The notes under the pieces were generated by a model. That model saw nothing but the letters and a program-made list of their open reading frames with translations, had not been told where the DNA came from and ran no database searches. Both the position numbers and the translations under genes were made by a program. Shown here piece after piece: positions 22,991 through 34,700 of a DNA stretch of 64,000 bases. The stretch is from Cladopsammia gracilis (Eukaryota > Cnidaria > Anthozoa > Scleractinia > Dendrophylliidae), in NCBI GenBank assembly GCA_022457155.1, contig JAJGOT010000202.1, positions 846,001-910,000 of the forward strand, written 5' to 3'. Numbering within the stretch: position 1 is the stretch's first letter; each line of letters begins with the position of its first letter.

Positions 22991-23976
22991 TTTTCGGGTT
23001 TTTTAGGCCTAAATGTAACTATATAAACTGCTGTCCCTAACCTTAACTGTAAGCTAACCAGTTACTCCGTATTCTCATTTAGGTATCTGACCTCCTTCTG
23101 AGCTATGGCATTTAGATTTTACCGCTGACAAGAATTGGCGCCTCTTGAGATAAAAATTAATGGGGGTCAGGTTCTTTTCAAAATTTCCGACGATCGCCAT
23201 CTTATGACATGTTTCAACTTTTTTTGTACATTTATATTTCATTTTATTTACCATCACTAAATTAATAGAAGTATTATCAATTTGGATCTTTAGGCAATAC
23301 AAAAAAATAAGCTGAATGCTAATAATTACATGACTCCGGATAAATTTCGGGAAAAACTGAAGATTTCTTAGTCGAGTAATATCAATAGCAACACTCACAG
23401 TAACAAGAACACAGAACCCTTCACTTGTTAAATTTTCTCACTTATTCTTCCGTTTGTGGGGGTTACTGTCAATGAGCTCAGTTCTATGATTTTTGAGCGA
23501 GTGTCTCCTTAACCTGCTTATACAGCCGCATCTCATCGCTTACAGCCGCAAAGGGCGTTCGCGATCGGCGGCGGCTGTATTTACAGGTTAATCTCAGTTG
23601 TTGCACAACTTCGTAACATCCCTCGGTTGTTGCATAACTTCGTCTTTCATGTATAATGTTGAATGTTTACGTATTAGTTCCCGCCTTCGTTCAAGGCTAA
23701 TATGTAGACAGTCTTCCTGATCTAGAACACGAATATTTCAACCTTTGGTACCCCGCTATAATAAAAAAAAGGCTGTAAGATAATGAAAAGCCGTAAGCGT
23801 GAACCTTACAATTTTTTTTTATTTTTGAATTTCATTATCGGCTGCAATAATAAAGAAGCTGTTTGTCGCAAGAAAATGGTTCCTTAAGCCAAAAACAAAA
23901 TTAGTTTGAGGAATTTTATTACATCGTTACACGTACCTAAAATGAATCTAAATATGAATCTGACCAAATATAATGG

Positions 23977-24213
23977 ATGTTGACATGGAAAATGTCCACA
24001 GACAAGCCCGCGCTTTTGATCATTTTGTCAATTCTAACTTTTTGCTCCTTAAAAATTACGTTTGCGGAGGACAGAAAAATAATGTTCTTAAGTTCGGAAC
24101 CGGTCAGTCGCAATCGTTGCTTAACTTCGTTTGCGAAAACGTGGGCTAATATTTTGATGGATGTATTCAATATTACCCAAGCAGGATTTGAAAACCCACT
24201 TGGTAAATGCTGA
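23977..24213 (+). other. R1 unit 5 open frame with signal-peptide-like leader
   Basis: 78 codons. From the second Met (residue 6) the frame reads as a secretion leader: a charged start, hydrophobic core ALLIILSILTFCSL, then FAED as a possible cleavage site. A tail with two Cys (CLTSF...GKC) follows. Other units hold the same leader but differ by indels after it. If real, this would be a small secreted peptide; it may equally be repeat DNA that happens to be open. No family recognised. Confidence 0.25.
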
Positions 24214-24320
24214 TTGTGGGGGAAATAAATGTGCTCCCAGTTCGGAGTGGTTTTCGTCATTGTTGCATTACTTCCGTGAACATGCACGCTTGCTTAAATT
24301 TGGATGTATTATATAATATA

Positions 24321-25949
24321 CTAGGAATCGACGACAGAGTGGACGCTACAGCTAACAAAGACGCATTCATAACGCTTAAAGACCACAAGCCAAACTTTGC
24401 AAACAAACCGACCTGCAGACTAATCAACCCCACGAAATCCAAGATAGGCAAAGTCATCAAAGGCATCCTCGACCATATTAACAGCAACATCACAAAATGG
24501 AAAAACACCGCATCCGTAATTAACTGGTTCAAATCTGCTCAAAACCAACAACGCTCCAGCTTCATCTGATTCGACATTGAAGAGTTCTACCCCTCCATCA
24601 GCCAAGACCTCCTTAACAAAGCACTCGACTTCGCCTCTAACTACGATAACATCACCGCCGACGAAAGAAACATCATAATCCACGCTAAAAGCTCCATCCT
24701 AATCCACAAGAACCAACCCTGGCAAAAGAATGGCAACACGACATTCGACGTCACCATGGGAAGCTTCGACGGCGCCGAAACATGCCAACTCGTAGGAAGC
24801 TTCCTCCTATCTCAACTCCAGCACCTTAATATTAACGTAGGACTTTACCGAGACGACGGACTAGCCATTACTAACGCTTCACCCAGAGACACAGAGAACA
24901 CCAAAAAAGAAATATGCCGCATCTTTAATAATAACGGACTACGCATCACCATAGAAGCTAACAAACAAATCATGAATTTCCTAGACGTCACATTTAACCT
25001 CAACCAAAGCACCTATCAGCCCTTCACTAAACCGAACACTAAACTTCAATACGTCCACCGCGAGAGCAATCACCCGCCCATCACTACAAAGAACATTCCC
25101 GCCGGCATCAACAAACGCTTATCATCCCTATCTTCCGACAAAGCATCCTTTGACCAAACCGTCCCTCCATACCAGAAAGCACTCGACGAAAGCGGATACC
25201 ACTACACGCTACAGTATGAACCTCCAACAACAAACAGACGGAAAAACAGACAAGGCAACAACATCATCTGGTATAACCCTCCATTTAGCAAAAACACCAG
25301 CACCAACATCGGATACAAGTGTCTCGCCCTAATAGACAAGCACTTCCCTAAAGATCACAAGCTCCGTAAAATCTTCAACCGCAACACCATAAAAGTAAGT
25401 TACAGCTGCATGAATAACGCCAAACAGATAATTGATAACCATAATAAGCAGATTCTAAAGTCATCCACGCAAGCCAACGACGCCGCCACAGCTTACTCTA
25501 ATACCACTCAAGACAAGAAGACATGCAACTGCCGACAAAAGAACACATGCCCACTCGACGGAAACTGCCTACAATCATCAGTCATCTACCAAGCTACAGT
25601 CACGCGCAACGACAACAACACAACAGAAACATACATCGGATTCACGGAAAACGACTTCAAAACAAGATACCGAAACCACACCGCATCATTCCGCCACTCT
25701 AAACACAGAAAATCAACTGAACTAAGCAAGTACATCTGGACTCTCAAAGACAACAACATCGAACACTATATTTCATGGCGCATCCTGTCTTCGCATTCAC
25801 CGTACAACAGCTCAAGCAAAAGATGCAACCTCTGCCTAAAGGAAAAATTTCTAATCATTTGCCGACCGAAACTTTCTACACTTAACAAACGTAATGAACT
25901 CGTGTCTTCTTGCCGCCATAGAAACAAAGCCCTTCTACGCAACAGCTGA
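24321..25949 (+). pseudogene. Penelope-like RT/GIY-YIG, truncated with a premature stop
   Basis: It corresponds to residues 162-708 of the intact copy. One in-frame TGA (24567-24569) replaces the Cys codon just before the motif A Asp. About six residues (TCNFNQ region) are missing upstream of it. The rest stays open for 397 codons and keeps MGSFDGAE, YRDD, the Cys cluster and the YIG nuclease motif. It lacks the N-terminal 161 residues, so it cannot be autonomous. Confidence 0.88.
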
Positions 25950-26037
25950 ACTGTTAAACTTCGCGCCGCATAGATTTGTTATTGTTATTATGTAAATTAT
26001 TTTGAATGTAAGAAGCGATGGTAAAGTATTCTTATTG

Positions 26038-26085
26038 AATCCCCTGATGAGTGGGCAACCACGAAACAGGCTTGTCGCGCGGGAT
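26038..26085 (+). ncRNA. Hammerhead ribozyme with a stem I insertion
   Basis: Core CTGATGA, stem II GTGG-GCAA-CCAC, GAAA and GTC are all intact. After the cleavage site GTC there are four extra bases (GCGC) before GGGAT, which would bulge stem I. Activity is therefore doubtful. Confidence 0.65.
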
Positions 26086-26118
26086 GAATGCGTAGTTTAT
26101 TTGTCTCTTTCCTCCACA

Positions 26119-26121
<3 letters not shown>

Positions 26122-26161
<40 letters not shown>
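26122..26161. repeat. TA microsatellite
   Basis: An alternating TA run of about 40 bp at the 3' junction of the truncated Penelope-like element. Confidence 0.9.
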
Positions 26162-26163
<2 letters not shown>

Positions 26164-28073
26164 CACCTGTTTTTCTGCACGAGAAAACACCTTGTTTCTT
26201 TGAACTTTTACTTTTGTTGACTGTGTGTTGCAGGTTCTGAGGAATGAAAGTTTTGTGACCACCATGATGACAAAATAAATACATCGATGGTCAGAAATTG
26301 GTCTGTGTGTTCTTAAGTATAAGGCTATTCTTAAGTGGATTTTACTCTTGAAGCAATTGAACAAGCTAAGTTTGCGGTTTATTACTATACGGCCACACAC
26401 AGACGTTCGTGACTCATAAAAATTGCTCGCCAGGGTAGAGTTCCCGAGGGTTTTTGAAAGGAAATAAATATTTAATATCTATATAAAAATTAATATAAAT
26501 TAAAAAAAAGTCTATTGTTTTCAAAAAATCAAAACAACAAAAAACTTGAAAAGATGAAAAGCCGAGCGACAACTTTCAGGAAAAATATGTCGCCTGGAAC
26601 AACTTTTCAGAAAGAATAGGTTTCTCTTAGGGATAAAAATGATTGTGAGCCACATCCACAAAACGGATTCCTTTCAAAATTGCCGACAATCACGCCCGTC
26701 AATTTTATATAGGAGTACCGCAGGGTGTTAGTGCTGATGCATCTAGTGATTTCATCAGCAACCCAATATCATCGCTGCATAACTGTTGGCAACCCTGTGG
26801 AAGAGGGTACCCTGTATGTTTTTGGGTAGTAATGGTGTGCCGCTGAGACTGGGAAACCCTTACCCTGCCCTTATGATATGCCAGACCACATTCAACCATC
26901 TCAGACTCGCTATTTTTCAGAAACTTTTCTTCATACCACTTATCAGTTTCCCGGTAAATGATACCCTGTTCTAAATTAACCCTCTCTGATTTCTATACCC
27001 TGTCCCAGACTAAACTGCTTGAAAACCATACCCTTCACAGCGGCACATAACCATATTGCTTATATATGAGTCCCCTTCGCACTCCCCTGGATTGCCAGCT
27101 GTGAGCGGTATGTCAGCACGGCTTGAGCCATGTGTCAAAGGACCTGGCTTGTCTGCTGATGAAAGTATCCTTCCTGCATGAGAGGAGATGCAATTTCTAA
27201 GAAAAGATACAGTAAATCGGTCAAGAAACAGTCTACTAGAAACATGGCCTGTTATCTTTGGAATTTGAAAACGAAAGTTAATCCCAGGTTTGAATGGCCG
27301 GAGAAGGACTCCCATATAGATATAAAAGAGGTAATGGTTGAGGTGCCTTTCAGGGTTTAAGATTCGTGGTTTGATAGCACTAAGTATATTTACATAAAAA
27401 AATATATGTATTTACTGTCATAGTTGTTAATTGTGATACTTCTTAGGAATTAAGCCAGAAAAACATGCTGACAGGGACAACATTTAAGGAAGAATCGGCG
27501 CCTCTAAGAGGTAAAAATTAATTTGGTCCAGATTCCTTTGAAAATTTCCGACGATATATTTTTATTCGAGTAAAAACAACAGCAACACTACCCTGGTTCT
27601 TCTAACCGTTTATGCGGTTAATTTCACTCATGATATTCAGAGAACGGACCTCTGGATCCAGTGTGTAGCAACACCTGCGGTAACAAGAACACAGCAACCT
27701 TCCCTTGTTAATTGTATCTCACTCATTCTTCCGTTTGTGGGGTTTACTGTCAATGACCTCAGTTCCATGATTTTTGAGCAAGTCTGTCATTAACCTGCTT
27801 ATACTGCCGCCTTCGTCTTTCATGCTTGAACGTTTACGTATTAATTCCCGCCTTCGCTCAATACTAATTTTTAGTCAATCTTCCTGAACTTGAACACGAA
27901 TATTTCAACCTTAATTGGTACCTGTACTAAAAAGGTTGTAAGAAAATAAAAAGGAAAGAGTGAAACTTACTAATTTTTTTGTTTAGTTTTAGGAAATTTA
28001 TTACATCACTCCACGTACCTAAAATGAATCCATATCTCAATCTGACTTAATATATTGGATTTTGACGTGGAAA

Positions 28074-28223
28074 ATGTGGACAGACAATCCCGCGCTTATT
28101 TTGTCAATTCTAGCATTTTGCTCCTTAAAAATTACGTTTGCGGAGGCGACAGAAAATGTTCTTAAGATCGGAACCGGTCAGTCGCAATCGTTGCTTAACT
28201 TCGTTTCCGTAAACGTGGGCTAA
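28074..28223 (+). other. R1 unit 6 short frame with leader-like start
   Basis: ATG to TAA, 49 residues. The start is MWTDNPALILSILAFCSLKI, then TFAEA as a possible signal cleavage site and a short polar tail. It shares the leader with unit 5 but follows a different frame after an indel. Below usual gene length; function unknown. Confidence 0.2.
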
Positions 28224-28449
28224 TATTTTGATATATTATTCATTGTTACCCAGGTAGGATTTAAAAACTCACTTGGTAAATGATGATTGTGGCTGACATA
28301 AATGTGCTCCCAGTTCGGAGTTGTAGTCGCAATTGTTGCATATTACTTCCGGGAACATGCACGTTTGCTTAAATTTGGATGTATTATATTATATATATAT
28401 TTTTCGCAAATTTCCTACATGAAAAAAACACCCTGTTTCTTTAAAGTTG

Positions 28450-28912
28450 TTTAACGTACATTTAAAGTGCCTATCACCCCTAGAAAGTTATTTTCAGAAT
28501 CAATTCTATGTACATTGAATAGTTGAATGGTAAAATATTTCTTGTTTTAAACGTCGTGTTAGTGAGTTATAGAGATTTCAATTTACATAATGCTAATTAG
28601 ATGACGTCAACCCGGGAATTATTTATTGTACAACTACTTGTTTTCACCTCCAAGAGATTTCTTTTTACGAATCAATTGACTATCCACAGTTTATTTTTAG
28701 CATTTATGATTTAGTTTTAGTATTTATGGTAAATTGGCGTAGAAATAATGGCAAAGTCCCGGGTTGACGTCATCTAATTAGCATTTTGTAAATTCAAATC
28801 TCTATGACTCACAAACGCGACGTTCAAAACAAGAAATATTTTACGATTAATCTATTCATACATAGAGTTGATTCTTAAAATAACTTTCTAGAGGTGATTG
28901 GCACTTACAAAG
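28450..28912. mobile_element. MITE-1, second full copy
   Basis: Inverted arms of about 155 bp meet around CCCGGG-containing ends of the central region (GTCAACCCGGGAATT and its complement). It shares TATTTCTTGTTT.AACGTCG and CTAATTAGATGACGTCAA with 12404-12866 but has its own tip sequence. It is inserted in R1 unit 6. Confidence 0.7.
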
Positions 28913-29029
28913 GTCAAATACAAGAAGACTAGTGCTAGTTGGATAGCGATGATCTGTTTTCGTCTCTACGTACTGTTGTTGAATATTTGGCTAGCAATTA
29001 ATTATAACTTTGCCAATATGATAGCCTGC

Positions 29030-29083
29030 GAATACAGCCGCCTCTCACTGGAGCGATGAGAGGCGGCTGTATTCGCAGGCTAC
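29030..29083. repeat. Short perfect palindrome
   Basis: TAGCCTGCGAATACAGCCGC and its complement are separated by a short loop with CTGGAGCGA. The CGGCTGTATTCGCAG part is also the R1 unit boundary motif. Confidence 0.7.
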
Positions 29084-29537
29084 CATGTACCAATATGAGA
29101 AAAATCGCGATTAATTATCCTTGTCTTGCCATATTATGTCAAATAATATATAAGCAGTCTTTAGTTTATATTGTGGAGTTTAGACAAAGAAAACAAGGCA
29201 AAGCACACTCACAGACGCCTAGCGAAGGCGACATGGAAAGAAAAATGAAAAATGAAAAAAGCAAAATAGGAATTAATTAGCTTAATCATCATAGCGACAC
29301 GCGGCACGATTAAGCGTGCAGCGGCTATTGTTTATGTTTAATTATTAAAGCGTGCAGCGGCTATTGTTATTGAAAAGTTGAAATATCATATGGTAATCGT
29401 CCATGTTGGAAATATGTTGCTGCCTTGTTGATGTCATTCTCTGAGTATAACTGTAACATGTGCACAGTTGCACTACGAAAAAACCTGTTCTTAAACATAC
29501 ATTAGTTCTTGAGCATGATTTGATAATCGGTCAGTAT

Positions 29538-30888
29538 AAAACACGGACTGCGGACTACGGACTGCGGACTACGGACTGGGTATACTAACACGGACTAGGG
29601 TATAAAACGAGGACTACGGACTGCGGACTGGGTATAAAACACGGACAAGGGATAAATCGAGGACTGAGAATCATGGACCCGGTTTAAGACGCGGACTGGC
29701 ATGGGTGTAAAATAACGAGGACCGAAGCCGTAAACATAAAATATTGATTTACCTCGATAAATACTTAGATTTTTAATACGTAGGGGTCGCGGCATGTTAC
29801 TTTACAAACGTTTGGTCTCTTGATATTTGAAATAAAGGAAAGCAGAAATATTATCTTAATTCTTGCAACTTTTCTTATCTACAATCTGCTTTATACCTTG
29901 CGAGCAGAGCCCCCTTCGATCTTCACAGGCTAGAAAAATAAATCAAAGGCTCCTTCGAGCCAACCCGTGAATGCGAAATGCCAACGGTAACGCAATATTG
30001 CGGGGTTATTTTTTTGGAAAAAAAAAAAAAAAACGTAACTGTGTTTGCAAGGACCACCGTAACAAAATAGAAGCACCGGATCCTGTAGTGAAGGATCTAA
30101 TCAGCGTAAAAATGAAGAACAGAATGATATAAAAGCAAGGCTGACTGTAAGACCCTGAAGAAGAAAGGCTGTGCCTTTCGAAATATTGGATTCAAATACG
30201 ATTTCCGTACCGTTTAATCAGCCTTATAACGATTTTTGACGAACGCAAACGAAAAAAAAAACCCGGTAATTTTCAGCCGAATTTTTGCCGAAAAAGTTTA
30301 CATCCGAGTTAGTGATGGATCGAGTGAGTGTGGGTTTTGTGTTCGTTTGCGTTCGTCAAAATCGTTACATTTAATTTCCAAAAAAAAAAAAAAAAAAAAA
30401 AAATCCCACAACTTGCGTTACCGTTGGCGTTTCGCATTCACGGGTTGGCTCGAAGGAGCCCTTGATTTATTTTTCTAGCCTGTGAAGATCGAACGGGGCT
30501 CAGCCTGCTCGCTGGGTATAAAGCAGATTGTAAATAAGAAAAATTAAGAGAATTAAGATAATATTTCTGCTTTCCTTTATTTGAATTTTTTTTTAAATAT
30601 CAAGAGACCAAACGATAGTAAAGTAACATGCCGCGACCCCCTACGCATTAAAAATCTACGTATTTATCGAGGTAAATTAATATTTTATGTTTACAGCTTC
30701 GGTCCTCGTTATTTTACACCCAGTCCGCGTCTTATACTGAGTCCATGATTCTCAGTCCTCGTTTTATCCCTAGTCCGTGTTTTATACCCAGTCCGTAGTC
30801 CGCCGTCCGTAGTCCTCGTTTTATACCCTAGTCCATGTTTTATGCCCAGTCCGTAGTCCGCAGTCCGTAGTCCGCAGTCCGTGTTTTG
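29538..30888. mobile_element. Foldback element with GGACTACGGACTGC tips
   Basis: Arms of about 460-480 bp are inverted copies: 29538-30000 and 30405-30888. The tips consist of tandem variants of GGACTACGGACTGC mixed with GTATAAAACACGGAC. Inner arm blocks include GGCTCCTTCGAGCCAACCCG and TACGTAGGGGTCGCGGCATG. The centre holds a second inverted pair, GACGAACGCAAACGAA at about 30238 and its complement at 30341-30356. No transposase frame. Structure resembles foldback transposons with repetitive arms. Confidence 0.75.
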
Positions 30889-31052
30889 AGAATTATTACT
30901 AAGTAAAATCCGGCGAGAATGTAGTTTGTATGTCTAATTGATTCCTATTGCCCTGTTTTCATTTTTCATTTTTATATTTTTCATTTTCCTATGACAACGT
31001 TATTGCAAATAGGTGTATATAAATATATAAATATATCAATGCAAAAAAACAA

Positions 31053-31663
31053 GGGGCGCTTTCCATTCGACCAAAAATTCCGATTTCAAATTCCGGGTAT
31101 TCCGCGTGGCGAATGGAACAGTACTTTCCGGTTGGTTGTTCCAAACCATCACGTTTCAAGTTTCGCGCGAAAATACAAAATAAACCCAAGCTAAACAGTC
31201 AAAACAAATCTGACAAATGGCGGACTTGTTACCTCTTTTACTTGCTTTGGAGTTGTTAGACGACTCTGAAGTTAAAACGAACGATATTTTAAGCGAGAAC
31301 GATGATTCTTTTTTTTCGGCGACTACTTTCTCGTGACTTATTAGATTCGCTTAATACATAAACTTATAAGCATTTCTGTGCTACTTACCAGTCCTAGTTG
31401 TGGCCATATTTTCTGCTGTTGTACTAGCTATGTTACGTGAGCAATCATGCTCGAGTAAGAGCTGTAAGCTTTGGGTGAAAAACAAACACGCCGTGCACTG
31501 ATATTGAGACGCCATCTTGATTCCGGCTCGGAGAAACTGGGCCGAGCAGGAATGGTCGATTCCGGTTGTTCCGATTTTCCGGAATTTTATTCCGGGAAAT
31601 TTACGTTCCATTCGCTTCCCAACCCGGAATTTCCGGAAATTTTTGGTTGAATGGAAAGCGCCC
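31053..31663. mobile_element. Harbinger-like deletion derivative with two convergent ORF starts
   Basis: The ends are inverted: GGGCGCTTTCCATTCGACCA on the left and its complement at 31645-31663. GCGAATGGAAC is repeated subterminally on both sides. From the left end a plus-strand frame starts MADLLPLLLALELLDD (ATG at 31217). From the right end a minus-strand frame starts MASQYQCTACLFF (ATG near 31512) and runs to a donor-like GTAAGT. Two inward-facing reading frames at opposite ends suit PIF/Harbinger elements, but no catalytic core remains and no target duplication is clear. It ends 134 bp upstream of the MAD2L2 ATG. Confidence 0.45.
31217..31336 (+). pseudogene. N-terminal transposon ORF remnant
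   Basis: ATG then about 39 codons, Leu-rich and acidic (MADLLPLLLALELLDD), ending in TGA. It lies inside the inverted-repeat element 31053-31663. Probably the 5' end of a transposon protein whose remainder was lost; family uncertain. Confidence 0.3.
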
Positions 31664-31760
31664 TGTGAACTGGATTTGACCGTGTAGTTTTTCCGTCCGC
31701 GTTTCCGTCCTCGTAGGCTGGGTAGGAGACTCGGCCCAGATTTCTCCGAGGTTTATAAAC

Positions 31761-31775
31761 ATGGCGGCGTATTGA
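31761..31775 (+). promoter_or_regulatory. Upstream ORF in the MAD2L2 leader
   Basis: ATGGCGGCGTATTGA encodes Met-Ala-Ala-Tyr then stop, ending 22 bp before the main ATG. Its context (AAACATGGCG) is strong, so ribosomes could initiate here first. Whether it lies in the transcript depends on the unknown start site. Confidence 0.35.
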
Positions 31776-31797
31776 AAGGCACTGTATTCTTAGAGAT

Positions 31798-34700
31798 ATG
31801 CAAAGCGACGAAACTGTGGAGCAAACTGTTGACTTGTTGGCTGGTAAGTGTGACTTAATGCCACAAAGCTTGTGAAGCCCCAAGAAACCCATTCCAAGGC
31901 CGAGGTTTTAAAGGTCTTGTTTTCCAGTTCGTTGTTTTATAAATGACTGAATTAATTGACACATGGGATGCAAAGAAGTGGCCCGTATTTTGTGTAGTTT
32001 AGCCCTATACTTTTGCGATGAACTAAAATCAGTGACGGAAAATTATTCAGCACTTATTTAAAGTCTTGTACCTTAGCTTAAAACCAAAGATTAAAAGTGT
32101 GTGCATTCTTTTCATAGGCTGGCTGTAATGCCCAAGGGTACCAATCAATGAAAATCAATCACTGATTGCCAATCAATACAATCAATAATAATCAATAATA
32201 ATCCATTGATTGATATTGATTGGTTCAACCAATCAATAACAATGGATACTCACTCACCCAGACTCCTTAATTGCTATTGATTATTGTTGATTTTTATAGA
32301 TAATCAATAACTGATCGTGCAATGTAAAAACCCGCGTTTCAAGGCATTTGAGATCAGATTTGGTGACTGTTACCTTGATTCCCCCGGCAGCCTCAATGGA
32401 AGATGTCAAAGCTATTAGAGGTCACAATAGCCATATTCTGTGTCGGAAAAGTACATGTATACCACCAGTCCTTTTCAATTGAACAAAGGAGAAATATTTT
32501 CTATTACTAAGAAGAGGGGAGAATGCGGAAGCGCGTTCAAAGTTCTGAATGATCGAGGGCAGCTTGGCCACCTTCAATCCGAGCTTGTTAGCCCTCTATA
32601 GCCCTATAAAGTAGGATTGCAATCATGGACAACCCTGCAGTTTATTGTATGTTTACAAGTTCATTTTTTGGCTGGTTAGGTCTCCTGCAGATCCTATGTA
32701 TACCGTTAGCAGTATTATCGTTTGTGGTCCTTTGCAGATTTCACTTTTATTTTTATATATTTTGGGACCATAGGTCTTTACAGATCCGATATGCTGTGTT
32801 CTTTAAGCATGGTTTTGTCCATGCGTTTAAATGTTCAAATCAGCTTTGTCCGGGTTGCATAAAAATATTTCCTTTTTTTCCTTTTTAGTTTACTTTACTT
32901 ATTATAATAATAATTTTTTTATTGTAATATTGTAATTGTAATAATAATTGTAGTAAAGTTGTTGTCGTTGTTGTGTTGGTGTTTCTCTTTGCGAGACATC
33001 TTTGCGACACTATGGGCTCTTTGTTCCTCGGAACACATGATATGGCAGCGTGTGATTCGAGTGACAAGTGAGTACATAGTACGGCGGCTGATATGGTGAA
33101 TGGGTCATTGTGAAATCTATTTGTGCTGGCTTTCTTGCTGGCAACATTTAGTTCGCTACACCATGCTGATGAGTGCAACGAAACGGCTGTCCACGGTTGC
33201 GATCCTACTTTATCGGTTTCTGTCGTGATGGTGTCTTGCAAAGTCCATTTTTTTACGTACCGGACTTATAGTGATGGTGATGGTGATGGTCAAGCATAAT
33301 ATCTAGAATTTTAGATGATCCCCCCCCCCCTCCTCCTCGCTATATGGATATGTGTCACTGTGAAGGGTATGGTTTTCAAGCAGTTTAGTCTGGGACAGGG
33401 TATAGAAGTCAGTCAAGAGAGTTCTGGTCCAGAATCATTTGCTGGCAAACTAATCAGTGGTGTGAAGAATTAAGTCTAGAATAGGAATTGAAACTCGGAA
33501 GGGACAGAGCCTTCCCTAAACGGAAATAAAATCATTACAGCAGCATTGTTGACAGATGATTTCTATTTAAAACACTAATGTAGATACAGCAAGTATGGGA
33601 TAGGTAGATATACATGTAGTATAGCGTTGCAATCGAACAACGTGGTCTGGTATAGGGTGAGGGTTTCAGAGTCCCTGAGTGGCACATCTCCACCCAGAAA
33701 TGCACCAACTATCCCCCCCCCCCTTCCCCAGGGATGGTTGCTGGTGAGAGAATAGCAGTATACATGTATCCTATACGTAGAGCTTTGCTTAACATTATTA
33801 TCAACATGACATGACATGAGTATTACAACCCTCCTCCTCCCCGGATGGAAAACTCAAGTCAGTTACATGGTAATCCCTCCATTTTGTTAGGAGGTTTCCC
33901 CTATGATGGTCCAGTATCCATTTATACATTCACCTGGGTCGGATTAAGTAATGAATCAAGAGGAAGGCAAGGCCTGATCCCCTCTCTCGTAGTGGGTGGT
34001 TGGGGATCATGTGGAACAAAGATGATCTCAGATGTCAGATGTCAGCACTGCCAATAAGTACTCAAGGGGCCTGGGTATTTTCTCCAGCATCATGTGTTTG
34101 AACCCTGACTACTTCAAGGAAAAAAAAAACGTCCATGCAAGAACATGGTCAGAAACCATATTTTTGCTGACTACAGGTATGTTTTCAACTTCCCCACCTA
34201 TGTACCTGTATTAAAAAAATCACTGACAGGCTTCACAACATGACCTTCAGGTTAAAAGCCCAACATACATGTACATGTACATGCACCAACCTGTTGACCC
34301 CCATTTCTTATCAACAAATTAATTCTATTCCACTTGTTGTTTGTTTATACAGTGTCAGCTGGTGTATTGTGTGAGTTTTTAGAAGTTGCATTTCACCTTG
34401 TTTTGTATATGAGGGAAGTGTATCCTGCTGTGGTTTTTGAACGAAGGAAAAAGTATAATGTTCCTGTGCAGGTTTGTGTCTCTGCAAACAGTCCCAGTAA
34501 TTTTTAGCTTTTAGTGCTGCCTGCCAGCAGTGAAATTTCATCATTAATTTTTAGCCCCAAACTTGCCCATGCACTATGGATTTTGTGAGTTAAGAGTCAA
34601 TCAGTCTTCTTCTAGCCTATGTTCTGTACAGCTGTTCCCTTCCCTCAGTAAAAAAAAATATATATATATTATTCCTGCACACAATTAACAACAGTGAATC

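Larger units (their letters stand above)
24321..26121 (+). mobile_element. 5'-truncated Penelope-like element
   Basis: It matches the element at 13834-16417 from the codon for L162 to the end of the pseudo-LTR. It begins abruptly after AT-rich R1 sequence and ends at a TA run (26122-26161). R1 unit 5 resumes at 26162, so this is a truncated retro-insertion into R1. Only one pseudo-LTR (25943-26121) remains. Confidence 0.9.
20881..29060 (+). repeat. R1 repeat cluster 2 (three head-to-tail units)
   Basis: It starts with AATGCAGTTATCGAGCA, as does position 1 of the window. Unit 4 runs about 20881-23540, unit 5 about 23560-27790 and unit 6 about 27790-29000. Unit 5 is split by the truncated Penelope-like element (24321-26121) and unit 6 by MITE-1 (28450-28912). 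In both cases R1 sequence resumes on the far side. Orientation and order match cluster 1, so both clusters may derive from one tandem ancestor. Confidence 0.75.

Noticed and set aside
25997..26400. Minus- and plus-strand ORFs with Tyr-Ile repeats
   Set aside because: They are translations of the TA microsatellite and flanking pseudo-LTR sequence.
30154..30184. Third type of hammerhead ribozyme
   Set aside because: It has CTGAAGA and GAAA around a good stem II, but an extra unpaired A precedes stem II and no NUH cleavage site sits where stem III would place it. Kept only as a remark.
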